From Annona cherimola (Eukaryota > Streptophyta > Magnoliopsida > Magnoliales > Annonaceae), in NCBI GenBank assembly GCA_030490835.1, contig CM059971.1, forward strand, positions 36,628,012 through 36,692,011: 64,000 bases of DNA. The letters run 5' to 3'. Below the pieces are notes generated by a model that was not told the DNA's origin, did no database searches, and saw only the letters and a program-made list of their open reading frames with translations. Shown here piece by piece: positions 1 through 13,450 of this stretch (positions are counted from its first letter, which is position 1; each line of letters opens with the position of its first letter). Position numbers and translations under genes: made by a program.

Positions 1-803
1 TCAAGAATGAAGAATAACTAAGAGGAATGCTTTGTAATGTAGTTAAGAGTTTGAAAAGAGAAATAGAGTTTTTTAAAGTGAGAACTTGTTGTTGTTGAAA
101 AGAATATTGAACTTTTGAAACAATAGGTCGAAATCCAAGAAATCGTCCCAACTTTTAGATCAATTCGAACAAATCATTGAAAATTTAGCATATGTTTTCA
201 TTAGGAGTAGAAGATGTTAGGAATATACCATGAAATATGTTTTTGTTCTCTTATGGATATGCTTGTAACAACTACTTACAATATTAATTGCATGTAAGAG
301 ACTGAATAGTTTGTTGAAAGGTCACCAATGTTCTCATAGTAATTGATATTTGCAAAAGTCATAGCTAGGTTTTCTATAATTGAAGTAGGCTAACTGTCTT
401 TGGCGGTGGTTAGCATTAGACTTTTGCTATTCTGTTTTTCAATTTTTTTGGGATTGGTAAACAAGACAAATATCTATATCCAACTTTAAATCCTGCACCT
501 TTCATCCTATCTGCCTTCATATCGATCACTTGGTAATTCAGCTTTAGATTATCATTGCTAGACTTTACATCTGGAAATTTTTGTGCCTACCTCAAAAGCA
601 TAGTGTACTGCACAAAAGCAAGTTTTTCAAAATTTTACTTAAAGATGCTTTTGGACTTGGAATATCATTTTTTGTAAGAGTAAAAATGCTTTAAAAATGG
701 TTTCAAATAAAATGAGATTTCCTTCAATCCATGTTTGCAACTAAACATGTGAATTTAACAATAACATCCTCATCAAAAGGCTGGGTATGTCATTTTCTTA
801 TCT
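1..803. other. Intergenic, nothing assignable
   Basis: AT-rich sequence with no long open frame, no recognisable protein similarity and no clear repeat boundary. It ends at the GAGTC target-site duplication (804-808) of the following LTR. Confidence 0.5.
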
Positions 804-808
804 GAGTC

Positions 809-3800
809 TATGGCGCCCCAGCCCGAGCGTCACAACCTTACTCCAAGATTTATCGATTGGTAAACTTGATTAGGATTGTTGCCCTGTCACTTTGCGAGCT
901 CTTTGGATATTTATCTCTTTTATCATAACTCTTTAAGAGTTTAAATCGTTTCACGATAAATCATTCTCAATAATTGGCCATAATTTTTTTTCTATTTATA
1001 GTCATAATCATCACATAGTCATAAGCATAACAACATCCTTATACAACATTCAATTCATCAACAATATCATTAACATATAACCATACATGTCACAGAGTTC
1101 TATCACAAGAACTTGTAGAAATTCATTTTTTTCCTTCAATCTCCACCTGTGCTCCTTACATGGTTCTCCTCTTCACTTTTCTTTAGGATTTGGAAAACAA
1201 AACTGTGAGTCAAAACTAAATAAGTAAGCTATAAGGTTTCCAGGCAATTCATTTTCAAGGCAAATTATATAAATGCATTTCTCTCCATTGGACTGAAGAC
1301 ACTTACCAAGTGATCAACTACCGATGGAGTAGAAATATTTTCATAAATCATTCATGGAAAACCACTTTATACCCGCTCGAGGGTATATCTTAAAACATAT
1401 TTCTTATACTCATCCAAGGTATGTCATAAACAATGCGATGCATTATTTAAAATCATGACATTCCTTTGGATAGAAGCTAGTTAGGCAACCATCTACTTTC
1501 ATCATCTCTTCCAATCCAGGGAGGCACCGCCAGGCCTCGGCCTTCTTAGCGACTTGGCCGCACCAAAGGCTGACATTCGGTCCGCTTACACCTTTAGGGT
1601 AGACCTCATATTTTTGTACATATGTGTGATACCCAGGCCCAAGTAGGACTCATATAATTGCATTTAAAGTGTAATTATGATTTATGTGTGAATTGATTGA
1701 ATTTTGGATGATTTTCAAGAATTTATGAATTTTGCAAACTCTAGTTTGCAATTAAGAATAGTGATTAAGACTAATCACCATAGCCCAAAGTGAGTCAAGA
1801 TGACTAAAGGGGTTTAATGAGGATTAGAAGATGCTAATGTGGCATGAATATTTATTTTAATTTTGATGATTTAATTAATGGAGATTAAAATGAAAATTAT
1901 GGAATAATGTTGGAAATCATAAAAAATTCATAACTTTACTCCTACAATGCGAAATGAGATAAAATTTTAAAGGAAAACTCATAATTTTGTGCTCGACCTT
2001 ATGAGAGGATTGGATTAACGCAAAAGTGATGAGATTAAGGTGATAATTACTAATTTTTAATCTCACACTCCAAAGGAAATTTCAAAGGTTCATAACTTGA
2101 CGTAGAAACGTCGGTTTGAGATAAAACTTGAAACAATGGAATAAAATTATGAAATCTATGAGATGAATGGAATGGATTAAGTTAATTATCATAGAAAGTT
2201 TCTTTCTTAGAGAGCAAGTAAGAAGTTACTTAAGAGCTAAGTAAATAGGGGTAATTTGGGAAGGTTAAAATAAAAATTACTTAAGTACCCATAGGGTTGC
2301 TTGAGGAGCAAGAAAGAAAGAAAATAAAAAGAGAAAAGGGGCAGCAAGGGCTGGCCGTTTCCAGCAAGAGGGAGAGCAAGAGAGAGAAAGAGAGAGAGGA
2401 GAAGGAGAAGAGAAAGAAGAGGAGGTCATCTTGGAAGTCTTCTTGGGGATTGATTTCTCTCCAAAAAATTCAGGTATGTGGTGATTTATTAACATGTTTT
2501 AAGGATTAAAGATGAGTTGATTTATAAAGTTTAATTTGAGGATTAATCATCCCATATCCTTTAATCTACACTTACGTGTAGTAAATCTAGACATGGAAAG
2601 GAAAATAGGGAAAAAATAGTTAATGAATAAATTTTATCATGAAAATTTGTAAAAAGACTCATGATAGGGTGATTAAGGAACTTCTTAATTTTCAGATTAA
2701 AAGGATAAGCACAGTGCAAATTAAAAATCTAAGAAAATCAACCTTGACATGATTGAATGGGTGGCAGGATCAGCTACACCAAAGGATTTTTAATAATTTG
2801 TATACAATGAATGTTTGGCTGAAAATTTTACAGGATATATTAGTCATATTGAAGATCATGCGACCAAAATAAAAATTAGGTTTTGATGGGTATAAATATA
2901 CACCATAATTTACGTGATTCAAGCTTTCTGAAAAGAGATGGTGCTGTCCAACAGAGTAAAAATACCAAAATAAATAGAATTACAAAATATTTCATGCTAA
3001 AAATATTTATTTTTATTAATTCATATAGTTATTAAGGTATGGTAGCAATTGCATATCGAAACTAATTGATTTGATATTAATTCAAGATTTTGAGAATTCA
3101 GTGTGCCTGAATTCAGCCTTATGGACAGCTTAAGGAATAAATGAAGATAAATGTTAAATTCCAGGTTTTGTGATGGAATTTAACTTATAATGGGATGTAA
3201 ACAAGTGATTATGAGGGTTTAACCTATTAGTGGTAAACAAGATTTCCCTAAATATGATTTTTTTAAGATATGCAAAGGGATGTTCATAGAGGCGTTGAAA
3301 GTGTGTAACACGGGTCCAAAAGTTGTTGTTTTAAAACCATATAGTACATGGATTAAAATTTCAGAAATAAACCCTAAATTATACGTTAATTAAGGGGTTT
3401 AATCATGCTGAATTGCGATACAAATTGCTGACTTGAGAAATTTTAAGAAACACCCAAGTTATGTGTTGTAAGATGGGTATATGTGGAAGGCTAAGCATGA
3501 ATGGATGATATATGATTTATGTGAAGTTGCTAAAATGCAAAATATGCTTGAATATGTAATGAAATGCATAAGGATGTTGCTGTATGAATGATTATTGAAT
3601 TATCTCAAAAGTTGAGATTTATTTATGAAGCTTAAGACATCACTCGTATGCTTAGAATGAGCATGGACGTAGGGAAAGGTGAAAAATTGATGAAAAATGA
3701 TAAATAGAAGGTAATGAACCTCCATACGATGAATTATGGATGGTCGTTATGTTTATGAATGAATACCCTACCTATGGGTTGGGGACATGATGAGGAATGG

Positions 3801-6800
3801 ATGGTATGATGCACAAGTGAGTGCGATGTATATATACCCGACTTGGAATTCAAGTGGGTCATGTATGTTAATGGATTATGGGTGGAAAACTAAGCAAGCA
3901 AATAAAAATGTTATGAATGCAATGTCATTCTTATATGTATAGGCAAAGGCAAATAGATAAGTGAAACGGAAAGGTGAGCAAGCAGCTTTCTAAATGAGTT
4001 TTGTTTTAAATGCTTTCTAAGGTATTTAAGGATGGTCATTCCTTTATTTCAATTATGACAAGTGATTTGCTTATTGTTTCGCAAGTAATTATAAAAAGTG
4101 ATGAAGCATGAATTTAAATGATGTTTCATTGAAATGATGTTTCAAAGAGATGGTGCAAAGAATTCTCTACATGAGAATGACAAGATGTCATGTGTAAGAG
4201 GTATATAATGTCGGGGTGACCAAAGGTCATGCATGGAATGGAAGTCAAGCAGGCTAGTCGAGGTAGTAAGTGGACAAGGTGTCCTCCTTGACGTTGCTAA
4301 GTCGGAAGGTCCAGCGAGATAGGCTAGTCGAGGTAGTAAGTGGATAAGGAGTTCTCCTTGACATTGCCATGTCGGTAGGTCCGGCGCCAAGGATGGAAAA
4401 GATCATATCATGAAAAAGGGTTCCCTGAGCGAGCGTACCATCACTTGAAGGATAATGTCATGAATGAAAATGATAAATTTTCACATCCAATGTTTATGAA
4501 ATGCCCAAAAATTGAGATTTACGAATGGTTTACATGAATGGTTTTCATTAATGATTTTCATGAAATGTTTATGAAAGGTTTATGAAAAAGTTTCTGCTCC
4601 GTAGGTAGTTGATCACTTGCTAAGTGTCTCTACCGAATGGAGGGAAATATTTTTAAAGAATGTTTCTTTCAAAATGAATTGTCTGAAAACCCATAGCTTG
4701 CTTATTGAGTTTCGACTCACGTTTTGTTTTCCAAACCCAAAGACAGGTGAAAGGAATGAGGAAAGGAGCACAGGTGGAGATTCAAGGATGAATGAATTTC
4801 CATGAGTACCTATATATGAACCTAAGGGTTGAATGGTTATATGAATGATAACAATTAAATTGTTATTCAATGTTGAAGAAGGATTATGTTATATTTTATG
4901 CATATGGATTGGCAAAAATTTTTTATGAGTAAATGCTAAGGCATGAAATATCATGATATGATTAAGTATGAAGATTCTGAGATGACATGTGTAACTCTCA
5001 AATGATATAATGACCTAAAATGGCATTTGATGAAAATGGAATGTATAAATGATATAAAATCCTAAGGAGTTAGGATTAAGTGAATAAATATCCAATAAGA
5101 ACCCGCCGTGTGATCAGGGCAACAATCCTGATTTACATTTACCAATCGATAGATCCTGAGGTAAGGATGTGATGCTCGGGCTAAGGCGCCACAATATGCT
5201 TCTTTCATAAACATGAACTTGACTTGCTAGTATGATTTTTCATTCATAAATCATGAACTCATCATTTAACATAAGTACTTGGAAAGCAGTAAACAATTCA
5301 TTTATTTCAATAGAAATAATATTTCAATACTCATTTAGACAAGGAATGATCATCCTTAAACAACTTATAAAGAATTGAAAACATTCATGTGCTAACTCAT
5401 TTAAACAGTTAGAACATCATTAATAAGCATTTTATCACATTCGATAAAACAAAGCATTTTAGAAAATTGTTTGCTTACTTTGCTCACTTAGCTTTCCGCC
5501 TTGTTAACCTCTTTGCCTTTGCTTATACATAAATATAGCATTGCATTTAAAATAAGTCATTTGCCTGCATTCATTTAGTTTTCTAATCTCATAATTCATA
5601 TCATTCATAATCAACTTGGACTTTTAAGTCGATCATACATACATGACAGACACTTTGTGCATCATAGCATTCATTCCATACTTGTGTTTTAATCCCATAT
5701 TTAGGGTAAACACATAACATATATTCATATCTCAACATATGGAGATTTATATATCTCATTAACCATTTTTTATGCATATTCCATTTTTCCTTACGTCTAT
5801 GCTGATTTTAGGCATATAAGTGACGTTTCAAGCTTCATAAATAGATCTCAAAAATTGAGATAATTAATCTTTATTCGTACAACAACTTCCTCATGCATGT
5901 TATCATATTTTCATGCATATTTTGCATTTTAGCAAGTACACATAAATCACATATCATCTATTCACACCTATGTTTCACATATGTTCAACATACAACACAC
6001 CTATTATGTGTTTCTTAAATTTTTTTTAATACAGCAACTTTCACCCATTTTCATCATCATTAAACCCCTTAATTATCATATACTTTAGGGTTTAATTTGG
6101 ATTTTTAATCCATTTATCACTGATTTCCAAAACAACCATGTTAAGACTCATTTTTCATCATTTCAATGTCTCTTTCATGACTTAAATCATAATAAATTTT
6201 TAAGTCATAATTTTCAGCAACTAAACATGCTTTTCTTAACCCAAATTTAGGGTATTATCACATTTTAAAATTCATAATTCGTTGGCTTCCATAACAACAA
6301 CATACTCATGCATATAGGGTATTCATTTAACCTATTTTGTCGTGTCCAATCATATGTCCATAAAATCAGATTTAAGGCTAATCTCTTCAAACCCTTTTGG
6401 ACACTCAAAGTAACTTAAACATAGAGTATTTTACCCTCCATAATAATCATAAATCATTTCATTACAAACAGCATCTAAAATCATATGAAAATCATCCATT
6501 TTGGCCCCCTTTTCGACGTCCTACGTGCATATCCTAAAAAATCAGATTTATGGAAAAATCTTTCAGCCCACTTAGGCCATCCAAAGGGTCCTTAACTCAG
6601 GGTACTTTACCCTAAAATTCGCCCATAAAATTTAAGCAATCTCTTATATTATTTTTAACCCAAAAATGGAAAAATCGGATCTTTCTTGAAACTTAGGGTT
6701 TCATATTTGCTAAAATCATCAACAAATGCTTAAATAATCATATGTAATTCAAAAGAACATGAATTACATCTAAATCAACATGCTTAAATCATACAGCAAC

Positions 6801-8381
6801 TTAGTTTAGGGTTTTTAGATTTTTTCAAGTTAACTTTCATCTCAAAATCCAACTTAAACTTCCATTTTCACTCTCTTGAACTCTTGACCTCATTTAAATC
6901 TTTCAAAAATCATTCAATTCACATATTAAGGAATCATAACTCAACCTTTAAGAGTTCTTTATGAACCATATTCATGGCTCATGAATTGAGAAAGAAAAAC
7001 TTGATTTAGGTGATTCAAAACATAGATTTTACTTACTTGAATCAACCCTAACTTGAATCCAACTTGAGTTGTTTGGTTCCTCTTCTTTTTCTCCTCCTTT
7101 TTCTTCCTCTTTTTCTTTTCCTTTTCTCTTTCCCCTTGCTGGTTTTGGACATGCCCAAGAGTTGCTCTTACTTAGCAATTTTTGGGAAATTTCCTCCCCC
7201 CTTCCTCTTATGTGCACATTCCAAGCATATCTCCCATTTTATGATTTTTTTAACTAGTTAGTGGGACCCATTTGCCACATGTTGTAAGGGTAATTTATTT
7301 TTACCTTATCCCTTAATGACATGGCATTTTCATAACCAAGTAAAATTTACATTTAATAATTATCAAAAATCACACATTTAAGGGGTGCATTGCCGTCCAC
7401 CCTTGGACGTCCCCTTTTTAGCTAGGTATTGACATTTTCATGTCAATTTTTCCCCAAATTTAAGTGTCCATTTACTTCCCCTGGATATTAGGCAGCTTAG
7501 ACATATTTTTTAGGATTTTAAAAATCCACATTTTATGCCCTCATTGCCCTTGGACGTCCACCTTGATGCCACATGATCTATGCTCCACTTTGAGCTAGTG
7601 TTTAAGCATTTAACCAAGGCATTTAATCCTTGAATTTTCCATGGATTTTACCATTAAACAATGCATAAAAATCCAGCTCAATCCATTCAAAAATTGACAC
7701 CTTGCATAGTATTTAAATATGTCATTTTCTAAAATATTTTTTATTAAATGCTATGGTAGTCTAGGGTACATAAACTCAATGCTAGGTACCTTTTTCTAAT
7801 TAAATACTTTTATATGGTAATTAGGTTAATCAAATCCACTCATTCCATAGATTTCATAATTTTATTCCATCGTTTCAAATTTCATCTCAAACAAACGTTT
7901 CTACGTCAAGTTATGAACCTTTGAAAATATTCTTAGAGTGTGAGATTAAAAATAACTAATTATCACCTTAATCTTATAACTTGTACCTTAATACAATTCA
8001 AACATAAGGTTGAGAACAAAATCATGATTTTTCCTTTAAAATTTCATCTCATTTTGTCTTGTAGGCGTAAAGTTATGAATTTTCTATGATTTTCATCACA
8101 ATTCTATAATTTCTATTTTAATCTCCATTAATTAAATCATGGAAATTAAAATAACTATTCACGCCACATTAGCACTTGCTAATCCTTCTTAAGCCTCATT
8201 AGTTATCTTGACTCATATCGGGCTTCGACGATGAATCTTAATCATCTTTTCTATTTACAAACCATAGTTGCAAAAATTCATAAATTCAGGAAAATCATGT
8301 AAAATTCAATCAATTCACACATAAATCATAATTACACCTTAAATGCAATTATATGAGTCCTACTTGGGTCTGGGTATTACA
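809..8381 (-). mobile_element. Solo LTR (family A), minus strand, interrupted by a second LTR
   Basis: Read on the minus strand, this LTR starts at 8381 with TGTAATACCCAG and runs to 809. It is split by the element at 1625-5193, so its own parts are 809-1624 and 5199-8381, about 4.0 kb together. It is flanked by a perfect 5-bp target-site duplication, GAGTC at 804-808 and 8382-8386. The expected terminal CA reads TA on the + strand at 809-810, a likely point mutation. No gag or pol coding, primer-binding site or second LTR copy is seen, so it is a recombined solo LTR. The size and TG..CA ends would suit a Ty3/gypsy element, but the class cannot be proven without internal sequence. Short open frames here, such as those around 7029-7261, are purine/pyrimidine-rich noise. 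Confidence 0.88.
1625..5193 (+). mobile_element. Solo LTR (family A), plus strand, nested
   Basis: It starts TGTGATACCCAGG at 1625 and ends GGCGCCACA at 5193, length 3569 bp. A perfect 5-bp target-site duplication ATATG flanks it at 1620-1624 and 5194-5198. The first roughly 80 bp match the start of the surrounding LTR (reverse complement of 8381 upward) almost base for base, so it belongs to the same family but lies on the opposite strand. No internal retroelement genes are present. Because the pair is antiparallel, much of 809-8381 forms a very large inverted repeat. A purine-rich stretch at about 2297-2440 matches the pyrimidine-rich stretch at about 7060-7150. Confidence 0.9.
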
Positions 8382-8386
8382 GAGTC

Positions 8387-10210
8387 ATCAAATGAATGAA
8401 TATATTTATAGAAAGTTTCATCTCTTGGTTAGAACATGTGTATAGCCTTTGATCATAAAAACTAATGCATCTCTCTTTCTCTGTATTCATAAAATCATCA
8501 TGCCCATTTAAGAACAAAAACACATTAAGTTTTGATTCGTTTAAATGAAACTAAAAGAATGTATGCAACTAATATAAAAAAAAGCATGTACGCAAGCCGC
8601 CAAGATGTTACCAATTTCTTAATGTTTTCAGTTGCTATTATTAGAGTATGGAAAAGGCTCTATGAATGATTAAAATGCAAATCATACACAAATGGTTAGA
8701 GAAGTTCTAACGAAATTAATATGATGAAGGACGATCACCTCTATTACAGTGATAAAAAAAATGACACATTAAAATTGCTACTTTCATAAACAATAATTCC
8801 TACATGTTAAGCATCAAAATAATATACTAAAAATCATAAATAGAAGGTAGTAATTTTTTAATGATATCTAATTTATATGATACACTATTGTTTATAGACA
8901 ATTCTTTTATAGAATTTAAAATGAAAAGTCAACGCATGAGCTTTCAGCAATCTTCAAATTGCCATAGGAAGCAACTAGATAAGGTGAAGGAAATAAATCT
9001 AGCTACGATCTATGAACTCGTCATTTTCTTCTTTCCAACTCATTGTGAACTTGTAAACATTAATAATGAATTTTACAGTTGAAAAATCTCATTCACCATA
9101 GCATAAAAGCCCACCGACACATATGGATCAATAAGTAATTACTTCAAAAATGATGAAATAGTGAAAACTAAAAGAATGCATGCAATGGATGCTGATAGAT
9201 ACTCTGTTGAGTTTGATTCTCATCCGTCTACAAGTGACAAAATTTTAATGTGCTTGGGTGTTATAATCAATTTAATTAAATGTCGAATTAAATATGTAAT
9301 GGAAATTACCATTTTTCTTGTCTACTTTGCTTGATATTTGTTGATGCTGGTTATCTTAATTTGGGATAATTTTTGTATTATAACCAACTACCCATTTTCT
9401 GTATCTACTACAACATCCTCTTCCAAAAATTGGCAACTTAAGGAGATGTTTAGATGATTTACCTTTCATTAAACTCTTATTAAACTCTTCTTTAGTTTCC
9501 CCCTATACTACTAACTTGAGAACTTTATGTTGCAAGGATACTATTTGAAATTCTCTCCATATTATTAGTCACAACATTTTCTTCCCTAACAATTACATTA
9601 AAGTTGTCGGCTTTAACCATAGTAGAATTCTCAGTGCCTTCATCTTTGTCATTTATAGCAACCTCTTTTGTTTCTTATTCAATCATTTTATTTAGTTATG
9701 TTATCACACTATCAAATTGTGATTTGACAATTTCATATATTAAAGGCATGTTTGTTTTAAACAAATACTTTTCTAATATAAAACTTTTCACAATTTCATA
9801 ACTACTCTATTTTTTAATCATTTTTCGCATCTTCTTATACAACTATCCAACCTTTTAATCATTTTTCAACAGCCACCCATATAACTAACTTATTTTTTTA
9901 ACTTTATTATTTTTACTCCTCATCATCACTCCTATCATATCATATCATTTTCTCCAAATTTAAAAACTTTTAACATTAAAAATTTTATCGCTTTTCAAAT
10001 ACACCCGAATATTTTTGCAAAGTTTGATGCTTAAGAAGGGATAGTGACAAACAAAGAAGATGAAGGCATATAATTAGATTATTCTAGACATCAATTGATG
10101 GGGGATGAGATTCTTGCTTGAATTAACTTTTAGTATACCTTATCCAGCAAGAAAGGATGTACTGAGGCATGACAACATTTCTTTGAACTTGAAAATTGTG
10201 AAAATATATC
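8387..10210. other. Intergenic with MITE remnant
   Basis: No gene is recognised. The part around 9770-10000 resembles the right half of the Tourist-like MITEs seen elsewhere in this window: a run with repeated acttta and cctatcatatc motifs, then an end reading CAAATACACCC near 10000. The open frames at 8861-9082 and 9604-9801 have no recognisable product. Confidence 0.4.
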
Positions 10211-11772
10211 TGTGAACACAAATAATGCAAATTGTAAATCAAAATTTGAACTTTGATGATTAAAACTAATTTAAAAGGTTAAACATTACTAATATAATCC
10301 TAGGTTTGTGCATGTGAGTTAAAGTTTTAATTTTAAGAATAGACAATTGAAGTTGCACATTGAAATTAATTTCAAAAGAAATTTGGGTAAAATCACAACC
10401 GGAATTGACTTTGAAATCAACTTCAAATGCATTTTCAAATGCAACAAATTTCAAATGAGAGATATGGTATTGAATTGCACCCCAAGTAGACTCCAGACGC
10501 AACTTAGGCGAAGCTGATGATGAAGTCAATTTCAGCATGCAACTTGGATGATTCAAAGTTGTTCAAAGCTCTCTAACTCCAAAATGACACTTTAAGTCAT
10601 ATTCTAAGTTGACTACAAGTGCGACTTGGATGAAGTTGAAGTCAAAGTCAACCCCGATGAGCTAGTGAGTTAGATGAACAAGTGGAACTTCATATTTTCT
10701 ATTTTCAAACCAACATTTAAAATCACACCCCAAGTCGACTCACATGTGATTAGGTGAAGTCTAACCTAAAGTTGACGCAAGAAGAGACTTGGAGAGCTGA
10801 AATGAAAAGGAAATGAATATTAAGGAGCTCAAGTTTCAAAACACTGTGAAGTCGAAAATGAAGCTAACTTCAACCCATGACTTGGGTGAAATCCTATTAC
10901 TGAGTCAATTCCACATGCAACTTGAAGGCTAAGGTTTGAAGGAAAACTCCATATAAGAAAATAGAGCAATAAAGTCAATATCTAAGTTAACTTCAGTTGT
11001 GATTTAGGCGAAGTTACAAGCTAAGTTGACCTCGGCTACAACTTCATCCATAACGATCAAAAAAATTTTAAATGTTGACGCATGAGACGCCTGTCACCTA
11101 TCACCAAGCATTAAAAAATCTTTCAATACTATAATAGATTCATTAAGTGAGTTCATGAGATTAGCTAAGGCATTGATTGTACACTTACCTTCAAAGTTTT
11201 AAGCATTCAGAGCCTTACTTAAGAGTTCTCGAGTCAAGCTCTCAAGCCTACTACAAAAAGTCTCAAGTTCAAATATTCTTCTAATTTTTCAAAGCCCGCT
11301 TGCTATGCTTTAAAGATTTATATATTCTATAAAGTATAGTTTATTCTTATTTATAATTTATTATCGTGATTTGATACTTGACTTTGTGTTGGAAACTAAG
11401 GCTAAGGTGTGGAAGCAGGTAATGTTTGGTTAGAATAGTACTCACTTGCTACTCGAGTACTATTGCAAAGACCCCTTAAAACTATAATATAAGAGAGTAG
11501 AAGCTCAAAATTATATTTATTGAGTGATAATAAAACTTAAGATACAAGAGTTGTATGCTTTGAAGAGTAAAGTAAAAAAATTGCTTAACAACTAAAAAAA
11601 TTTGTGTTTTTTGTGCATATATTTTTCACTATATTGCCCTCTCACAGTAGCTCTATACATTTCATTCGAGAGAATTTAATCTCAAGTAGGTTAAGTTTGA
11701 AATAGAATAAAATTTTAAATTACCCGAATCACTCATTCCCTTTTAAGAAAAGCCACTTATTCAGGACCAACA
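10211..11772 (+). mobile_element. Degenerate solo LTR (family B, old copy)
   Basis: It starts TGTGAACACAAAT and ends GGACCAACA. Order and spacing of landmarks follow the younger family-B LTR at 13451: a TTTGATGATTAA motif near the start, AAGTCGACT-like blocks (for example near 10734) and the same terminal CCAACA. It is much more diverged, and no clean target-site duplication remains (atatc against ttaac), so it is probably old. The class is inferred from the better copy. Confidence 0.6.
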
Positions 11773-13445
11773 TTAACTGCATAGAGATCCAAAAATTCAA
11801 AATTTTAAAAATAAAATGATGTCATTACTCCTTTTGAATTCCATGAAATAGTATGCCCCACATTGTGTTCATTTTCTCCAAGCCTATATACTTGCAATAT
11901 ATCCACATCTCCCTCTTCAATGATTTGTTTTGCTTAATAATCAGTACCATTATCCAATTCTTTTTGAAACTCATAAAATGATTTTAATATATATATAGAT
12001 ATATATATACACACCTTTGCCATTTATGCTTTTATCCTTCACTGTGTCTTCAACACAGGCATTCTTATTCATTCATAATATCAAATTTAGCATGATTGTC
12101 ATCTTCATGATGTATTTGCACTACTTTTTCACAACCATTCACAAAATTAAGTAAGTTGGATCTATAAGATACAAAGTTGTCAAATATTGTTGTATAATGA
12201 TCTATAATTGAATCTCATATTAGAAATGATGAAAAAGTTTATGAGAGTTTATAAGTGGGTCTAGGTTTGAAACATGGTGTGATGTATTTTAAAACTATGT
12301 GGTTAAATTGCCAGGCTATAGTGGACAGTAACACACTATGAGACCTATAACCCGCGTGCCATGATTGTTTTTCAATCGTGGACGCTATATATAGTATTAG
12401 AACAGTTATCACTCGATAGATGTGGGATAAGAGGCCCGAAGTGGAGTCGAGTTATGGCTTAAGGATGAATGGCTGAGACCTAAAGATAGGATAGTTAGTT
12501 ATAATACTTATGATTTATTAATTAAAAGAGTCATTTTCAATTAATTTAGTTACAAGACAAAATTCATAGTAGCATCATGCAAATAGCATCATACTACAAT
12601 TTAGAATTTATTGGGGTCGATTTCAATTATATCTTATTTCTTGGATAGTCATGACTCAATGCTACAAAAGAAACTAACAAAATAATAAAAAGAGAAACAG
12701 ACGATGAATAATTGAAGGATAATATCGATATCAAGAAAATTGATTTATACACATATATGCTAAATAATGTTTAGAACTTGGCTGATATTCTTACTTGCTG
12801 TAGAACAATAAAGTTAAGAACAACGCTTACTATCCTTAGGACAAATAAGTTCCTATGTACCATTACGTGGCCAAAATCATTTTGTATGCTAATCAACACA
12901 TGCTGGTGGGATGCTTGGACCCACAAAAGAATTTTTCTTTCCTTTTTTCTTTATTAGATTTTATTGTATTTTCTTGATAAAGTTTATTTGATTATTCTAA
13001 GTGTATAGGAATATGAACATCTACATCAATTAGTTAAGAATCATGAGGGCTTGAACCTTATCTCTAATTGCTTGGAGGACACACCTTGTCCAAACTCACC
13101 CATCAAGCAATTTGATTGAAGTTTCGGTTTTTGTCTACGAACTACCAAGTTCAAATCTTTTGAATCATCAGGGTCTTCAGAATATATTCATTCGAGTGTA
13201 GAATATTTATTGAATTGTAACATGACTGTGAACTTTCTGCTGGTCATATATTCATGAATTTGTAAATCTGAATTCTTTTCAAATATCAATAACACTATAA
13301 ATAAAGATATCTCTAGAGATCTATAGATGCTATAATTTCTATTCAAAATAATAGGATAATCTAAATTCAAATTAAGAGTAGACGTTAATGAGACAAAACA
13401 ACCAAATCTTCAAGTATCATGAAAAACAGGCATATCTATCCAGTT
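11773..13445. other. Intergenic, nothing assignable
   Basis: AT-rich, with no frame that I recognise. The stretch 12340-12480 is less AT-rich and could be a retroelement remnant, but neither boundaries nor coding could be established. A short TA-rich run lies near 11985-12010. Confidence 0.35.
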
Positions 13446-13450
13446 GCTTA

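Noticed and set aside
2277..2509. Frames rich in Lys/Glu/Arg and the opposite Ser/Leu frame
   Set aside because: Purine-rich tract of the family-A LTR; the same happens in mirror image at 7029-7261.
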